From: Atherinomorus stipes
Taxonomy: Eukaryota; Chordata; Actinopteri; Atheriniformes; Atherinidae
Direction: 5' to 3'
NCBI GenBank assembly: GCA_023101725.1
Contig: JALJCO010010161.1
Coordinates: 248,001 to 312,000 of the forward strand
Length of the DNA stretch: 64,000 nucleotides
Shown here: one piece after another, positions 24,291 through 35,278 of the stretch
Numbering within the stretch: the stretch's first letter is position 1
Layout of the letters: the number at the start of each line of letters is the position of its first letter
Position numbers and translations under genes: made by a program
Notes under the pieces: model-generated
What the model was told of the DNA's origin: nothing
The model's database searches: none
What the model saw: only the letters and a program-made list of their open reading frames with translations

Positions 24291-24299
24291 TGTTTGAAC

Positions 24300-24665
24300 C
24301 AGACTGTAAACATGTGTATTTCTGCTGTAAACGTGTTTATTCTGCTGTTAACATGTTTATTTCTGTTGTAAACATGTTTATTTCTGATGTAAACATGTTT
24401 TTCTCTGTTGTAAACATGTTTATTCTGCTGTAAACATGTTTATTCTGCTGTTAACATGTTTATTCCTACTGTAAACATGTTTATTCCTGCTGTAAACATG
24501 TTTATTTCTGCTGTAAACATGTTTATTTCTGTTGTTAACATGTTTATTCTTGCTGTAAACATGTTTATTTCTGTTGTAAACATGTTTATTCTGTTGTTAA
24601 CATGTTTATTCCTGCTGTAAATATGTTTATTCCTGCTGTAAACATGTTTATTTCTGCTGAAAATG
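24300..24665. repeat. 20-bp minisatellite carrying forkhead-like motifs, about 20 copies
   Basis: Units read CTGCTGTAAACATGTTTATT with small changes (C/T after TATT, GTT or GCT before AAC, one AAATATG). Nearly every unit contains TGTAAACA overlapping its inverted partner TGTTTAT. Both fit the forkhead core RYAAAYA. A further single unit is at 24912-24931, beyond an AT-rich spacer, so the array was once longer or was interrupted. Confidence 0.92.
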
Positions 24666-24911
24666 TTTATATCATATAAAAATATTATATTTATAAAAAT
24701 TTTATTTTTTTTTTAAAAAATATATTTATTATATAAATTTTTCCTAATAAAATATTATTCAAAAGTTTAAATCTAAAATTATATTCTTAAAAATGTTATT
24801 AAATTTTTTATAAAAAGTTTTTCAAAAATTTTATTAAAATATGAAATTTCTCTAACTATAATAAATATATATCAATTTGTATTAAAATATATAATTCAAA
24901 TTCAACTAAAA
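24666..24911. other. Very AT-rich block
   Basis: About 245 bp of A/T-dominated sequence with TATAAAAAT and TTTATTAAA patterns lies inside the forkhead-like minisatellite region. No transposon ends were recognised. Confidence 0.7.
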
Positions 24912-24931
24912 TATAAACATGTTTATTCCTG

Positions 24932-26241
24932 CACAGTGGTGCTGGAAATGGTTCTAAATGTGATCAAATAAAAAATAAGAAGCGAGTATACTGACCTGCT
25001 TTCTTGTCTTTTGCTACATTATTTCTAATAAATACATTTGAACGTTTAACCCCTGATTTTATGGCTCAGGTGACTCAGGCTCAGGTGTTCCCTCTGTGAA
25101 CCACATTTACACTGAGCTAACTTTGGTAAACGTCCGTCCACCTCAGCATCTCAGTCCGGCGTGTTTGCTGCAGAGGTCTCACACAAACTCCCCCAGTGCA
25201 CCTGAGGAAATCTGCATCCTCAGCTCGTTTCTGTTGAACCTGCTCGCTGGCACTTAATTCTCTCTAATTCATCACGGTGTTTACTAATTAGCCGGCAGGT
25301 TGGGGATTTCTTCAACTGAGGAGTCATCACATCCATACTTCCATTTCACTCCCAAAGTCATTTAACAGTGTTCCTAATCCACCCATTCAGACTCGTTCAA
25401 CACTTCTTCTTCTACACATCTGTAAACTGTTTGCGGGCCGTGTGGAAGGGAGGGGGGGTTTGGTGTCTTTCCAAAGGATATTTCTACACACGGACCTTCC
25501 AGGTGGGACACAAACACCATCTACGGAGCCACAGTCACATTCCCAGCATAACCACATCCCGAGTTCATTACAGCGACATCATCACGTCACTGCGGACGTA
25601 TCGGTACCGGTGCCGTCCAACACGGTTTACGGGTCCCATTCCTGCTCCTTCAGCTGCTCTTGCTGTAGCTGGCTAATCAGATTTTACTGAGACCCACTTA
25701 AGTTCAGGTTTTCCTCTAAATGAAATGAGTCAAAGCCGCATAAACGGCTGGTTTGTATACAACCTGTCTGACTGCTCATGCTTCTGCCCCACTGAGCCGA
25801 GTATTGATGCACCCGTGCTCCCACAGTCGCACTCTTACTGACATTTTATCAAAGCTGATGAAATCATCGGCATGGGTGTAATGACACTTGCTGTGTCGTA
25901 TTAAATTATTATTATTCACAACCAAGAACAATAAATATATAAATAAAAAGATGTTTGTTCACAAACTAAATAAATAAGTCTGGGTTAGATTCAGGGGAAA
26001 AGTAGGTTCGCTGTCTTCAGGTTAGCGGTTGCTGATCGATGCTACTTGTCAGTGCCGGTTTGTTCGTCTGAACGTCTGCTCAGTGAACGCCTCGGCCGAT
26101 ACCTGCACTGTTACTGATCAGAATTAGTGACATGCCTCAATTTCAACCAGAAAAGTCAGGAAAAAAAATCATGGATCAAAATATAGGATGTCATTTTTAA
26201 TGCAATATTAAAGGCTACTGAAAGATGCTGAATATACTTAA
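24932..26241. other. Unassigned, mostly unique-looking sequence
   Basis: 25230-25320 (CACTTAATTCTCTCTAATTC, TTACTAATTAGCC) has the TAAT-rich look of a conserved non-coding element, but this cannot be tested here. Open frames at 25368-25690 have no domains. Confidence 0.45.
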
Positions 26242-26363
26242 ACTTGACAGTTACTGTCTCCAACTGTCAAGTTAGAGACAGTAACTATGTGGTAAAGTCT
26301 CTTTGTTTAAATTTCTACTCAAACAAAGAGACTTTACCACATAGTTACTGTCTCTAACTTGAC
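26242..26363. repeat. Perfect 43-bp hairpin with a 12-nt loop
   Basis: The arms at 26266-26308 and 26321-26363 are perfect reverse complements, with loop 26309-26320. A third, partial copy of the arm end (AGTTACTGTCTC at about 26249-26260) lies just upstream and is also complementary to the left arm. Perfect identity means a recent event or selection. It is not flanked by a target duplication. Confidence 0.95.
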
Positions 26364-26514
26364 TGAGAGGTTGCACAACCTGTCCAGTGGAAGCTGCAGC
26401 TGCACATCCCATCCTCATGCATGACGTGTGGAATAACGAGAATGCAGTGAGTGCCTTGAGAAGTGCTTTATAAATCTAATCCATTATTACTACTGTTATT
26501 ATTATTATTATTAT

Positions 26515-27330
26515 TAGGGATGACTTCCTCTGATCTGATTAACAGCTGCAGACGGACCGAGCTGCAGGTGCCGTGTTCACAGCTGCAGCATCACAGACAG
26601 ACGGGAAACAGTCCACTCAGACGCTTCTTGTGAAAAACTTACGATTTTAATGGTAAAAAAAAACAAAAAAAACACCAGTATTTAATATTTATTTCTTTCA
26701 TAATGGCCGTGGTATAAGCGGGATACTACCTCGTAAGAAATAATAAGTGGTTAGAAGCTTATAAACAGCTGTGGTTTGCTGTATTTTCAGCATCCTCATA
26801 ATTTTACATATTTAAACTCATACCAGCTTTTTTTGTTGTTGTTGTTGTGTTTTGTTTTTTTTTTTTTTTGTTTTTTTTCCTTTTTTTCCTCATACCAGCG
26901 TAATGAACATAAACTTGGAAGGCACAGGAAACAGAATTATCAGGAAACTTCCCACCAACAAACTGAATCCTGAATGAAACGTCCAGAACTGTATGCATGT
27001 ATGTGGGGAATCGCAGGTCTGATGGGAGGAAAAAAAGCTCCACCCCGACCGCCACCGACGTTTTCAAAAGTATCCCAGGAACAAGATCCGGGTCAGATAC
27101 GTTCTCATGTAGTGAAAAGCACCTTATCATTTAAAAAAAGATGGGAACTCAAAGTCACCGCTTATATTGAAGAGTATCTTTCTGCCATCATGGCGGCGAA
27201 AACGCAGCGAGTCACCTGACGTCCGGTATCGGGTGCTGTCGGGGGCGAATATTTCACGAGTGCAAGTGCAGCAAAGTAGGTCAATATCGGAGCGAGTACT
27301 GATACTGGCATCAGTATCGGGACATCCCTA
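26515..27330. mobile_element. Candidate hAT-type element with TAGGGATG ends
   Basis: The left end TAGGGATGACTTCC and right end (complement TAGGGATGTCCCGATACTG) share the first eight bases. Both are flanked by ATTATTAT (26507-26514 and 27331-27338). The flanks lie in a TTA-rich stretch, which weakens the duplication evidence. The interior has a poly-T block at 26830-26890 and a forward open frame at 26974-27219 without recognised domains. Confidence 0.5.
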
Positions 27331-27907
27331 ATTATTATTAATAATGGTTAAAAAAATCATTGTTGGAAAGTTTGAAATAATTTTGTATTTTTAGATTGGT
27401 GGTGTTGTGATATTTTTTCATTTCTAATCTATAATCAAATCAAAGTTCCCAGAAAGTCCATGGGTCCAGCCAAACAGAACTTTGTTTGTTTGTCTTTAGC
27501 TTGAGGAAGTTTCTGAGTTAGACCATCTGGAAGAAGCGGCCATCGTGATAAAAGCTGGTTAAATTGATTTAAATGTGCAGTAAAGAGAAAAACGTGAAAG
27601 CATCCTCAGTCTTCTGCTTGATATCTCCCTTAGGAAACACCTACTTTTATGAAAAAGTACAAATGTTTGCAACATTTAAAGCAAAATATTGGTGATTATG
27701 CTTACAGTAACTGATGAACAGTTACATGTATATGTAGACAGGAGGGGTTTTCCTGCACCACTTATTCTACTTTCATTTTTTATAGGAATGAACAACTTTG
27801 ACTATAACTTGTCTATAAGTCTTAATCTTTTTCGAGTAATATGATGTATCTGCTTCAGTAAGGCTGAAGATCTGTAACCTTTTGACTTCATGTCTGTATA
27901 AGCAACC
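27331..27907. other. Unassigned spacer
   Basis: No repeat partner or domain was recognised. Confidence 0.5.
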
Positions 27908-27928
27908 GGGGGGGGGGGGGGGGGGGGA
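27908..27928. repeat. Poly-G run
   Basis: An uninterrupted run of about 21 G residues. The length is uncertain, since such runs are prone to sequencing error. Confidence 0.9.
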
Positions 27929-28689
27929 ATGGTTGTTTACATACTCAGGACTACTCAGTTTGGTTTTTTCACTTCTTTTTCTACATAACAGTATCCTGTA
28001 ACAGGTCTGGACATTTTGCGAACATTTGCAAGACGTGTCGTCCATGACTTGGTTTGTGGAGGATTTTTAACATTACGAACTATTAAACAAGAAATGTCAA
28101 GACTTTAGGTTTTTCCCAGAGGGAATTGGGAATAGCCTCCATGTCTTCCCTTTTTAAAGGTAAACATTTTTTCTTAAAATGTTTTAAATTACATTACATA
28201 GGTTGCTCACAATTCAAGAGAACTGAAAATACCTTACAGGATTTAAAGGTGCAGTGTTTAAAAAAATCAAAGGTCAATGGCAGAAAAATGTGATCTATAA
28301 TGAAATTATTGATGTGTAATCGCTGCACTCGAATAACTGTTATGTGTTTATTTTCTTAGATTGAGTCATTTATATCTACTTGTTGGGGGGGTGCACATAT
28401 GGAGGCTGCCATATTTGTTCCACCATTTTTACTACGGTGTCCCTGAATGGACAAAACAATGTGATTGAAGTCAGAACCTCTGAACTTAAAAACTTCTGTA
28501 GCAGCTTTGTTTGAGGGGAGTTAGAGGCTGTTTGGGATCAGTGATGCCTTAAAAGACATAAGAAGTAGTTCCTCATGGTCCAGTGAGACCAATGATCCGC
28601 TCACAGATGAAAACACCTTTCTGTCCGGGAGAATTTTGTCCGCTAACGGCCACCGTACATTCACAACAGTGCGTGGATATGAAGTCATT
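27929..28689. other. Unassigned, passing into repeat J
   Basis: 28380-28690 includes GGTGCACATATGGAGGCTG and TACGGTGTCCCTGAATGGA, which resemble the start of the fish repeat that continues as J. No copy of this part lies elsewhere in the window. Confidence 0.4.
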
Positions 28690-29300
28690 TGAAAGAAAAC
28701 ATCTTTTCTATAACTCATCTGTTTAGATGTTATTTGATCTTGAAATTACACATAATTAGGGGCGTGTCCTTTTGATTGACAGGTGGCAGACCCAATGCCG
28801 GCCTGCTAGCCGGTGGCTAACAGTTAGCTCCTTGTTTGCTCTTGGTAAAGTCTCAGTCTCTAGAAGAGAAGCAAAATGGTGTTTTTTCACCGGCTAACAG
28901 CAAGTCCAAACATGCCTTACCTTTATCCCGCCACTTAAGTGGCTAATCTTCGTTAGCTCCTGCTAGTTTCAAGTTAGCTCAGTTAGCATTAAAGGCGCTA
29001 TACCTGATTTTGCACATTTTCAAACAGTGAGCCCCGCCCCTGTTTCTCATTATACCGTGTAGAAAGCGTTTCTCTGAAAGAGATTCAAATAAAATCAGGT
29101 ACAGGGCCTTTAAGCCCAGAGTACGGTGGCTGTCAATCTTTTGCCCCCCCAGGCAACTCTTTGTCCATTTCAGTATTTTTCGGGAGTGACGATACAAGCG
29201 ACACGGTAAGATGGTGACGGTGGGAAACGCCCAACTGGCTTCACTTTCAGCTCTTCAGACGTGACCAGATGCTACGTCCATTTTTTTTACAGTCTGGGTT
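28690..29300 (+). repeat. Dispersed repeat J, forward copy with nested MITE
   Basis: Matches the inverted copy at 23930-24290 through ATTACACATAATTAGGGGC, GTCCTTTTGATTGACAGG, GTTAGCTCAGTTAGCATT and GGCTGTCAATCTTTTGCC. The end (CTACGTCCATTTTTTTTACA then GTCTGGG) is a common fish repeat motif. A TTAA MITE is nested at 28993-29109. Confidence 0.65.
28993..29109. mobile_element. 117-bp TTAA MITE (family N)
   Basis: Ends AGGCGCTATACCTGATTTT and, in complement, AGGCCCTGTACCTGATTTT (17 of 19 identical) are flanked by TTAA at 28989-28992 and 29110-29113. The interior is too short for a gene and includes GAGCCCCGCCCCTG. It is nested in repeat J, so it inserted later. Confidence 0.9.
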
Positions 29301-30747
29301 TGATGCAAAGGGTGGGGAGAGTGGGGAAAGGACTGGAGTTACAGTATGCATGCATTTTCTATTTGTGTCTATTTTTGTCATGACGTGGTGACAACGGTTT
29401 TGTGCTCAAAACATTTCAGAAAACAACCGCGCGGAGTTGTCAGACCCCTGCAGCAAGAATCCAGTGTCATTCAAATCTAGTTTGTTTGGGAAAATCCATG
29501 AGACCGTGCCTTATAGTTCTCTAACGACCACTGCTGACACCACATAACACTCCGAGTTTGATGTCATGATGCATTTATCACAAGTCTTTGTGCCCGACTT
29601 TTGAGAAATTTATTAAAAAAAATAATTGAGCCAAAAAGTATTGAGGAAAGTAATTGGTGGCCAGACCAAACTGCGAGTCGATTAACAAGTTTGTTTTGAT
29701 CAAGAGGGACTTTGAAGCAGAAGAAGTGGCACTACACTGAATTTCTGAAAGGCGATAATCATTTAAAAGTGCTTTTCAAGACACTCAGTTTCCCACCATA
29801 ACTATCGACTGCTCTGTTTTGGTTGCTCTAAATAAAGAAACGTTCATTATCTTCCCTCAGAGATTCACTAGGGCTTATTGATGGAAGCCCTGTTGTGCTG
29901 GCAAGTGAGCAATGCCGTCTCCTCACCGGGCATAAATATAGTATTGATTAGCCATTCTACACAGCTTTCACTGTCATTTTTCTAGCCGGCTCGCCATGAA
30001 GAATTAGTGGTCAGTAATCAGTCTGCATCCTGCAGACAGGACTGTCTGCTATTAAAGATGGGCCAGTATGAAACCCAATAAATCCCACTCGCACACTCAC
30101 AACACATCCAGCTGTCACCATGAAGAATTCAGCAAATAGAGCGTGGAAATATTGCTTTTGTTATTTGCTGCTCTAAAAATCCGGCCAGACAGTCCATGTG
30201 TTTTTTTCTCTTTACCTTTTCTTTGCTCTGTAGCATTTTTCCATTTTATACAGTTTGATTTTAAGCAGTTACATCTCTCAGGTTTCGAGCTATTCCTATC
30301 TCAGACATAGATCCAATATTGGGACCCTGTGTTTGATATTTCATCACAAGTTAGGAGAATTGGATAGTTTCTGAGGGATTTGTGTATGAGGCTGGAGGCT
30401 CGCTGTGCAGGGTGTTCAGCCTGTGATCTCAGTCTGCGTCACAGCCAGCAGGGAGATGACCTCAGCTTGCAGATACCAACACTTGCATACTGTGGCTTAT
30501 TTCCACAGTCCAAAGACACATTTTGAGATACTGGGTCATTTTAAATTTGTTATAGATATAAGTGAGACCGTCTGGTTTTCCCTCCCCGTTGTGCCTTTGA
30601 TGGACCGTCAACCTGCAATAACATGTCCAGCGTCAGGAGAGGTAAAAGAGAATTTCTTTGTAAGAAAGATATCTGACTTTTAAAACTAGGGGAGGATAAA
30701 ATATTGATTAATCAATGCATCATAATATTTCCTGCAGAAGGACGTAT
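29301..30747. other. Unassigned; 29860-30200 is a candidate conserved non-coding element
   Basis: There are no repeat partners. 29860-30200 is of balanced, complex composition with TAAT and ATAAATA motifs (GGGCATAAATATAGTATTG, CCATGAAGAATTAGTGG). It lacks transposon ends. Conservation is a guess without alignment. Confidence 0.35.
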
Positions 30748-30945
30748 ATGCATAATTCCACTACTTCCTGAACTTAATGTTTCCCATTTTTATTATTGAA
30801 CAAATTGATTAATCCAGGTGTGTCTGACCTCAGTAATCATAACGACAATCGCCAGACACACCTGGATTAATCAATTTGTCCAGTAATGAAAGAAAGGAAA
30901 CAAAGGAGCTGGGATATGGTCGGGAAGTACTGGAGTTGTGCATAA
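30748..30945. mobile_element. Palindromic MITE-like element
   Basis: Perfect 27-bp inverted arms at 30801-30827 and 30853-30879 (core GATTAATCCAGGTGTGTCTG) enclose a 25-nt loop. Weaker complementarity continues outward (ATGCATAATTCCACTACTTCC against its partner near 30930), giving a total of about 200 bp. The inner arms being better conserved than the outer ones is unusual for a MITE. Boundaries and target site are not certain. Confidence 0.6.
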
Positions 30946-30996
30946 AGCCCATCCAATACTGATCCAGCAAATCCCCTGAATCGTTCCACCTCCTGA

Positions 30997-31010
30997 CCTG
31001 TGGGGGGCGC
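30997..31010 (+). promoter_or_regulatory. Weak candidate CTCF site
   Basis: CCTGTGGGGGGCGC fits the CTCF core CCASYAGRKGGCRS at 12 of 14 positions. A site on sequence alone is weak evidence. Confidence 0.2.
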
Positions 31011-31129
31011 TGTGGGTGTTAGGTTGCATGGACTGAAGCCACATTTGATCACACAACAACAAAGTGGCTACCAATTTTCCTTTTCAGATGTATTGCTCAA
31101 CAATGTGACCAACCACACGTTCAGATGGC

Positions 31130-32380
31130 CATGAAAATAAATATTTCAAATCGTGCTGTTTGCAATTCATCGATCCGGCGACGCGTCACGATGGGTCATG
31201 TGACGATTTGGCATCGATTAATTTGCCGTGATGCTTTTCCACGGAAAACGAAACCAAAAAAATCGATGGAACCATCGATGCATTTCCAGCTGTAGTGACA
31301 CACAACAACAAGAATAGCCCCCCCCCCCCCCCCCATGCAGCTCAGTGCTCCAGCTGAAGAGCCTGCAGTAGTTTCTCCACCTGGGAACGGCTCACACGTT
31401 TTGAAGTCGTTTTGGTTTTAGGAAAACTAACAAAACTCTGGACAAGACATTAAGATGAAGTACCTTCGTTACACAGCGAACATGCTGCAGCACCTCCAGC
31501 GATTCCATCCTGAGACGGCGAATGCACCCCCGCCTGTCCCAGCACAACAGAGGACCATCTTTGATACTCTCATAAACTTTCCAGGAATTCGGAGAAAGCC
31601 CGTCGGATCACGCATGCAACAGGCCGATTCATTGGCACGGATTTGCAGCCTTATTCAGCAGCGAACAACAAGGTTTTCCGTAAACTACTGCGAGCCGCGG
31701 AGCCACGTTACAAATGCCCGCATCACACCCGATTTACAACAAAGGAGGTCCCAAAAATCTACAACGATGCTAAAGAGAAGCTAAATATTTGTTGGCTGTT
31801 TGTTTGTGCGAGTTTGGTCTCTGTTCTTGTCATTATGTCGTTAAGTGTTCTGGACTTAGAGGGTCTGTGTCAGTTAAACGTAACTGAAAAGCAACGCCAC
31901 CATTGTTATTTTCCTAACTTTGTTTTTAATATTCTGTACAATGTCGTGTACACAGTCACTTCAACTACAAGCTTTTACAGACTAATCTGGGCAAACGCCG
32001 TCAGTGGACCGCCGTTGCTTAGGGTGACATTTCAAGTGTCATTAGAACAGATGAGATTCGGGCTATTTTCTTAATAATATCGAGGAAATATGGAAAAATG
32101 TGAATTTCTTGGTTGTTGGAACAGCAGTGGAAAGCTTGCGAAGTACTGTGTGTCCTTGAATTAATAATCTAATTTATTTACAAATGTAGCATCAAATGAA
32201 GAAGAAAAAAATTGAGATGCAAAAAAGCATTCAATATCGCAATAATCGTGATTATTATGGCAGCAATAATCGAATCAAATCGACAAATCATAAATCACCA
32301 TAATCGAAAAATCATGGGTCCTATAATCGTAGTGAATTGAATCATGAAGTGATCTAGATGGGGCAACACTAATTTCAAAA
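31130..32380 (+). pseudogene. hAT transposon remnant, BED-finger and N-terminal transposase part
   Basis: In one frame from 31455, TANMLQHLQRFHPE resembles the histidine end of a BED zinc finger. In another frame from 31643, MQPYSAANNKVFRKLLRAAE, then PRYKCPHH and EVPKIYNDAKEKL match the conserved N-terminal block of hAT transposases of the ZBED/Charlie kind. A frameshift near 31630 separates them and the cysteine pair of the BED finger is lost. The catalytic RNase-H-like part and dimerisation domain are absent. Flanks rich in ATCGAT and ATAATCG motifs (31150-31290, 32225-32345) are probably the terminal regions. Element limits are approximate. Confidence 0.7.
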
Positions 32381-32875
32381 TTGACTAAAGAAATTCTTAT
32401 TCGTGCAGTTTTACTTCTTACCAAATCTACATTGAAGCATTCTAATCAATATTGAATCAACGTTCAACCGAATGAATCAAAACTGAATTGAATCATGAGG
32501 TTCATAATACCCAGACCCGCTGCCAGTATGTCAGTGACCAGCAGTCCGTACCATGTCCACCAAGTACTGCAGAGTTTTATAACTGACAGCTAACGTTCGC
32601 CAAGTTAGCAAGCGAGTTAGCTTACCCATCCAGGAGAAAAGTCGCCATTTCCGTCTTTTGATGCCATGGAAATTTTTTCATCCTGGTCCATCTAGTGTAG
32701 CTTTACCTAAATTTACTCTAGCTTTTGCTCTTCTTTAGGTCACTCTTCTTCAGAGACGGATAACGACGTCTCTGAGGCTCTGAAGCAGCTGCTGGACTCG
32801 CCGAATCCACCATTTCCCCCGAGTGTGATAAAAAGTGTGAAAAATACAATAGCGACATAGAGAGATAGTATTTGG
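32381..32875. other. Unassigned spacer
   Basis: AT-rich then mixed composition. No coding domain was recognised. Confidence 0.5.
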
Positions 32876-33275
32876 AAAAAAAAAAGGGGGGGGGGGGGGG
32901 GTTTGGAGGAGAAAAAAAAAAAAAAAAAAAAAAAAATATTTATTTTTTAATGGAAAAAATTATAAAAAAAGAAATAATGGAATTAAATACTTTATGTGGA
33001 GAAATAAAAAAAATATATATATTTTTTTTTTTTTTTTTTTTTTTATAAAATAAATAAAAAAAAAAAAAATATAAAATAAAAAAAAAAAAAAAGGGAAGGG
33101 GAAGGAAAGGAAAAGGAAAGGGGAGGGAGGGGAAGGGAGGGTGGTGGATTTTTTATTGTGGTGGATGGATGAGGAAAAAATAATAAAAAAAATGAAAGAA
33201 GGTGGGTGGTGGTGGAGTGAGAGGGGAAGGGAAATGAAGGGGAGGGGGGGGGGGGGGGGGGGAGGGAGGGAGGGG
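32876..33275. repeat. Purine-rich low-complexity tract with homopolymers
   Basis: Starts with an A run then about 16 G, followed by about 27 A, a 24-T block (33010-33044), more A, then GGGAAGGGG-like repeats and a run of about 20 G (33243-33262). Base quality may be poor here. The proline-, phenylalanine- and serine-rich open frames on the minus strand are composition artefacts. Confidence 0.9.
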
Positions 33276-33289
33276 ATGAACAAATGGTC

Positions 33290-33604
33290 TCTGCCAACAC
33301 CAAACCACTGATTCTGGCTCATGTTCGGGGCCGTTTATTGGATCTGACACAGGAACCTCGCAAGCATGAGACTGCACAAGCCAGCCTGCAGCCTGACACC
33401 CCCCATGCTGGTCCCCAGCCTGGTTCCTGTGGCTGTGTTGGTCACTCTGGCATGAACAGTACACCCGATCTGATCCCACATGTATTGAGTGAGGTTGAGG
33501 TCAGACTGCAGGCCGGCCGTTCCCTCTGTGGGGGCCAATGTTGTCATCTTGGTGGACAGAGTTGGTCCCACACTGAGGAGACGTGGGATTTCCACTGATT
33601 TCAC
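33290..33604 (-). pseudogene. Tc1-like transposase scrap (family T3)
   Basis: On the minus strand SDLNLTQYMWDQIGCTVHAR resembles the Tc1 block PDLNPIEHMWDQIGR that holds the third catalytic acid. Here the catalytic E position reads Q and the proline is lost. The preceding and following residues are only loosely alignable. It is separate in sequence from families T and T2. The adjoining low-complexity tract may have formed at its edge. Confidence 0.55.
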
Positions 33605-34681
33605 TGTTCTTTGGCATCTGACCGTTATAAACTTACAGCAGGGCAGCGTTCATGTCTTCCCTTTTGAGTTGTATCAAACTTTGTGTCCATTACCAGAAAA
33701 ATGCTTTGAAAAACATAAGTAAGCAGTTTCTGCAGCGGGAGGGCTGATTTCAGACCTGCAGCAGGTGAAACGTTCCTGGATGTCAGCTGTCTTCATGCCA
33801 ATGCATTTCTCTTGAATCATTTCATCACATGTGTAAATGCATTTCTTTGTAAAAGTAGAGACATGGATGAATAATGAGACAAAGTCTCCACATGTGTCAC
33901 ATAAAAAGATCATTTTGAAATCATGTGTAAAAGATAATTTTGCTTTTTTTTTGTAAACTGTGATTCGCTTTCATTTTCAGTTATCCTTATCAAAAGCAAT
34001 CAAAGGGAACGTTTGCAAAATATGGAATTAAAACAACTCAAACTATGAGTCTAATTCGTCTTAAAATATCAGTGTTGCTTTGGGATGTCTTCAGGAAACT
34101 TTTAATGATGTCTCACACTCCGGATGTCACATTAAAGCAGAAGTAGTCGTCTGTCATCCTCGATCACCTCATTTCTCTGATGCACGGACAGTGACCTGCC
34201 TGGTGTTATGTTAGCTGTGTCTACAGACATCTCCCACAGATGAACAGAAACACAACAAATCAAAAATATTTAAATGGATATAACTGTTAGAAATAATCAG
34301 GGTTTAAAGAGGTTTATTTATCCGTTTGTTGTAGGATCGACTTCTGGAAACAACAACTGATTAGAAACTACTGTCAACAATCTGCTGCATGGCTCTCTGT
34401 TACAGTGGAAAAAGCTATTCTGCACCATCAAATTCAAAGCAAAATGTATTTTAAATGATGACACTGTTTGCCTAAAATGTCAGCAATTCATTGCAGTACG
34501 TTTTCCAGCCAGGCCACAAACCTGGCATGACAGATGAGGATGTTTGTTTGTCCGTTTACCTGCTCACCGTTAAATATCTCAACACTTATCAGATAAGACA
34601 GCACGTTGTTGACATTTTCAAAACACTGTGCAGTGTTTAAAAAAGCCTTAAAAGGAACCGTTATATCCAGCAGCTGGTGTG
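33605..34681. other. Unassigned non-coding sequence
   Basis: No repeat partner or domain was recognised. Confidence 0.5.
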
Positions 34682-34685
34682 TTAA

Positions 34686-34834
34686 AGGGATAGTACACCC
34701 ACAGAATGATGGTCCTTCATCTTCTCCTCATCCTCATGGTGAGCAAGACTCTGGAGCACTTTTTAATATCTCAAATGCAGCCGAAGATCCGACAGTTTTC
34801 GTTTTCCACCAAATTTCATATGATGGATGTTACG
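34686..34834. mobile_element. Family A fragment, one arm end
   Basis: Begins after TTAA (34682-34685) with AGGGATAGTACACCCACAGA and follows the family A arm for about 150 bp (CTCATGGTGAGCAAGACTCT, ATCTCAAATGCAGCCG, TTTCATATGATGG). It then stops at TGTTACGACCC, where another element begins. Confidence 0.8.
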
Positions 34835-35190
34835 ACCCAGATGTCCAGGGGTTACAGGGCCATCGACATAATACAAAAGAAACAGAAGAATGTAAAAGCA
34901 AAGCCATTTATTCTACAATAAAACCCAAAACTACACAAATAAACCAAGTGTAACGTAAAGATCTAACCCATGGCCTCCAACACTCCATACAAAAACATGA
35001 AAACCAACACAAAAGAGAAAAACGAGCTCTGCTTCTCGAGAACTAAATCTGAAACTAAACCAAAGAAACCCAAAACAAAAGATCAGCCAGGTGGGCTGAT
35101 CGGGGGGGCCGCCGCTTACGCAGCCTGCTGCCTCCCCGAGGTGGAAATGTCCCGAGTGGAGTTGAAAAGATCTTTAAATTAAATCAAATT
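34835..35190. repeat. Possible LTR fragment
   Basis: Begins TGTTACGACCCAGATG, a form like the TG start of fish Gypsy-type LTRs, and truncates the family A arm exactly there. The sequence is A-rich with AATAAAACCC at 34915. A matching CA end or second LTR was not found, so this stays tentative. Confidence 0.3.
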
Positions 35191-35278
35191 TAAGTTCCTT
35201 TTGTTATTGATGGTTATTCACAGTTACAGTTTCTGTGTTGTTTTATATCAGACGTGAAGTCATGGTGTATTTCTGTCG
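35191..35278. other. Unassigned spacer
   Basis: Short AT-rich stretch between two repeat calls. Nothing was recognised. Confidence 0.5.

Noticed and set aside
32960..33322. Proline/phenylalanine-rich frames on the minus strand
   Set aside because: They are translations of the purine-rich low-complexity tract.
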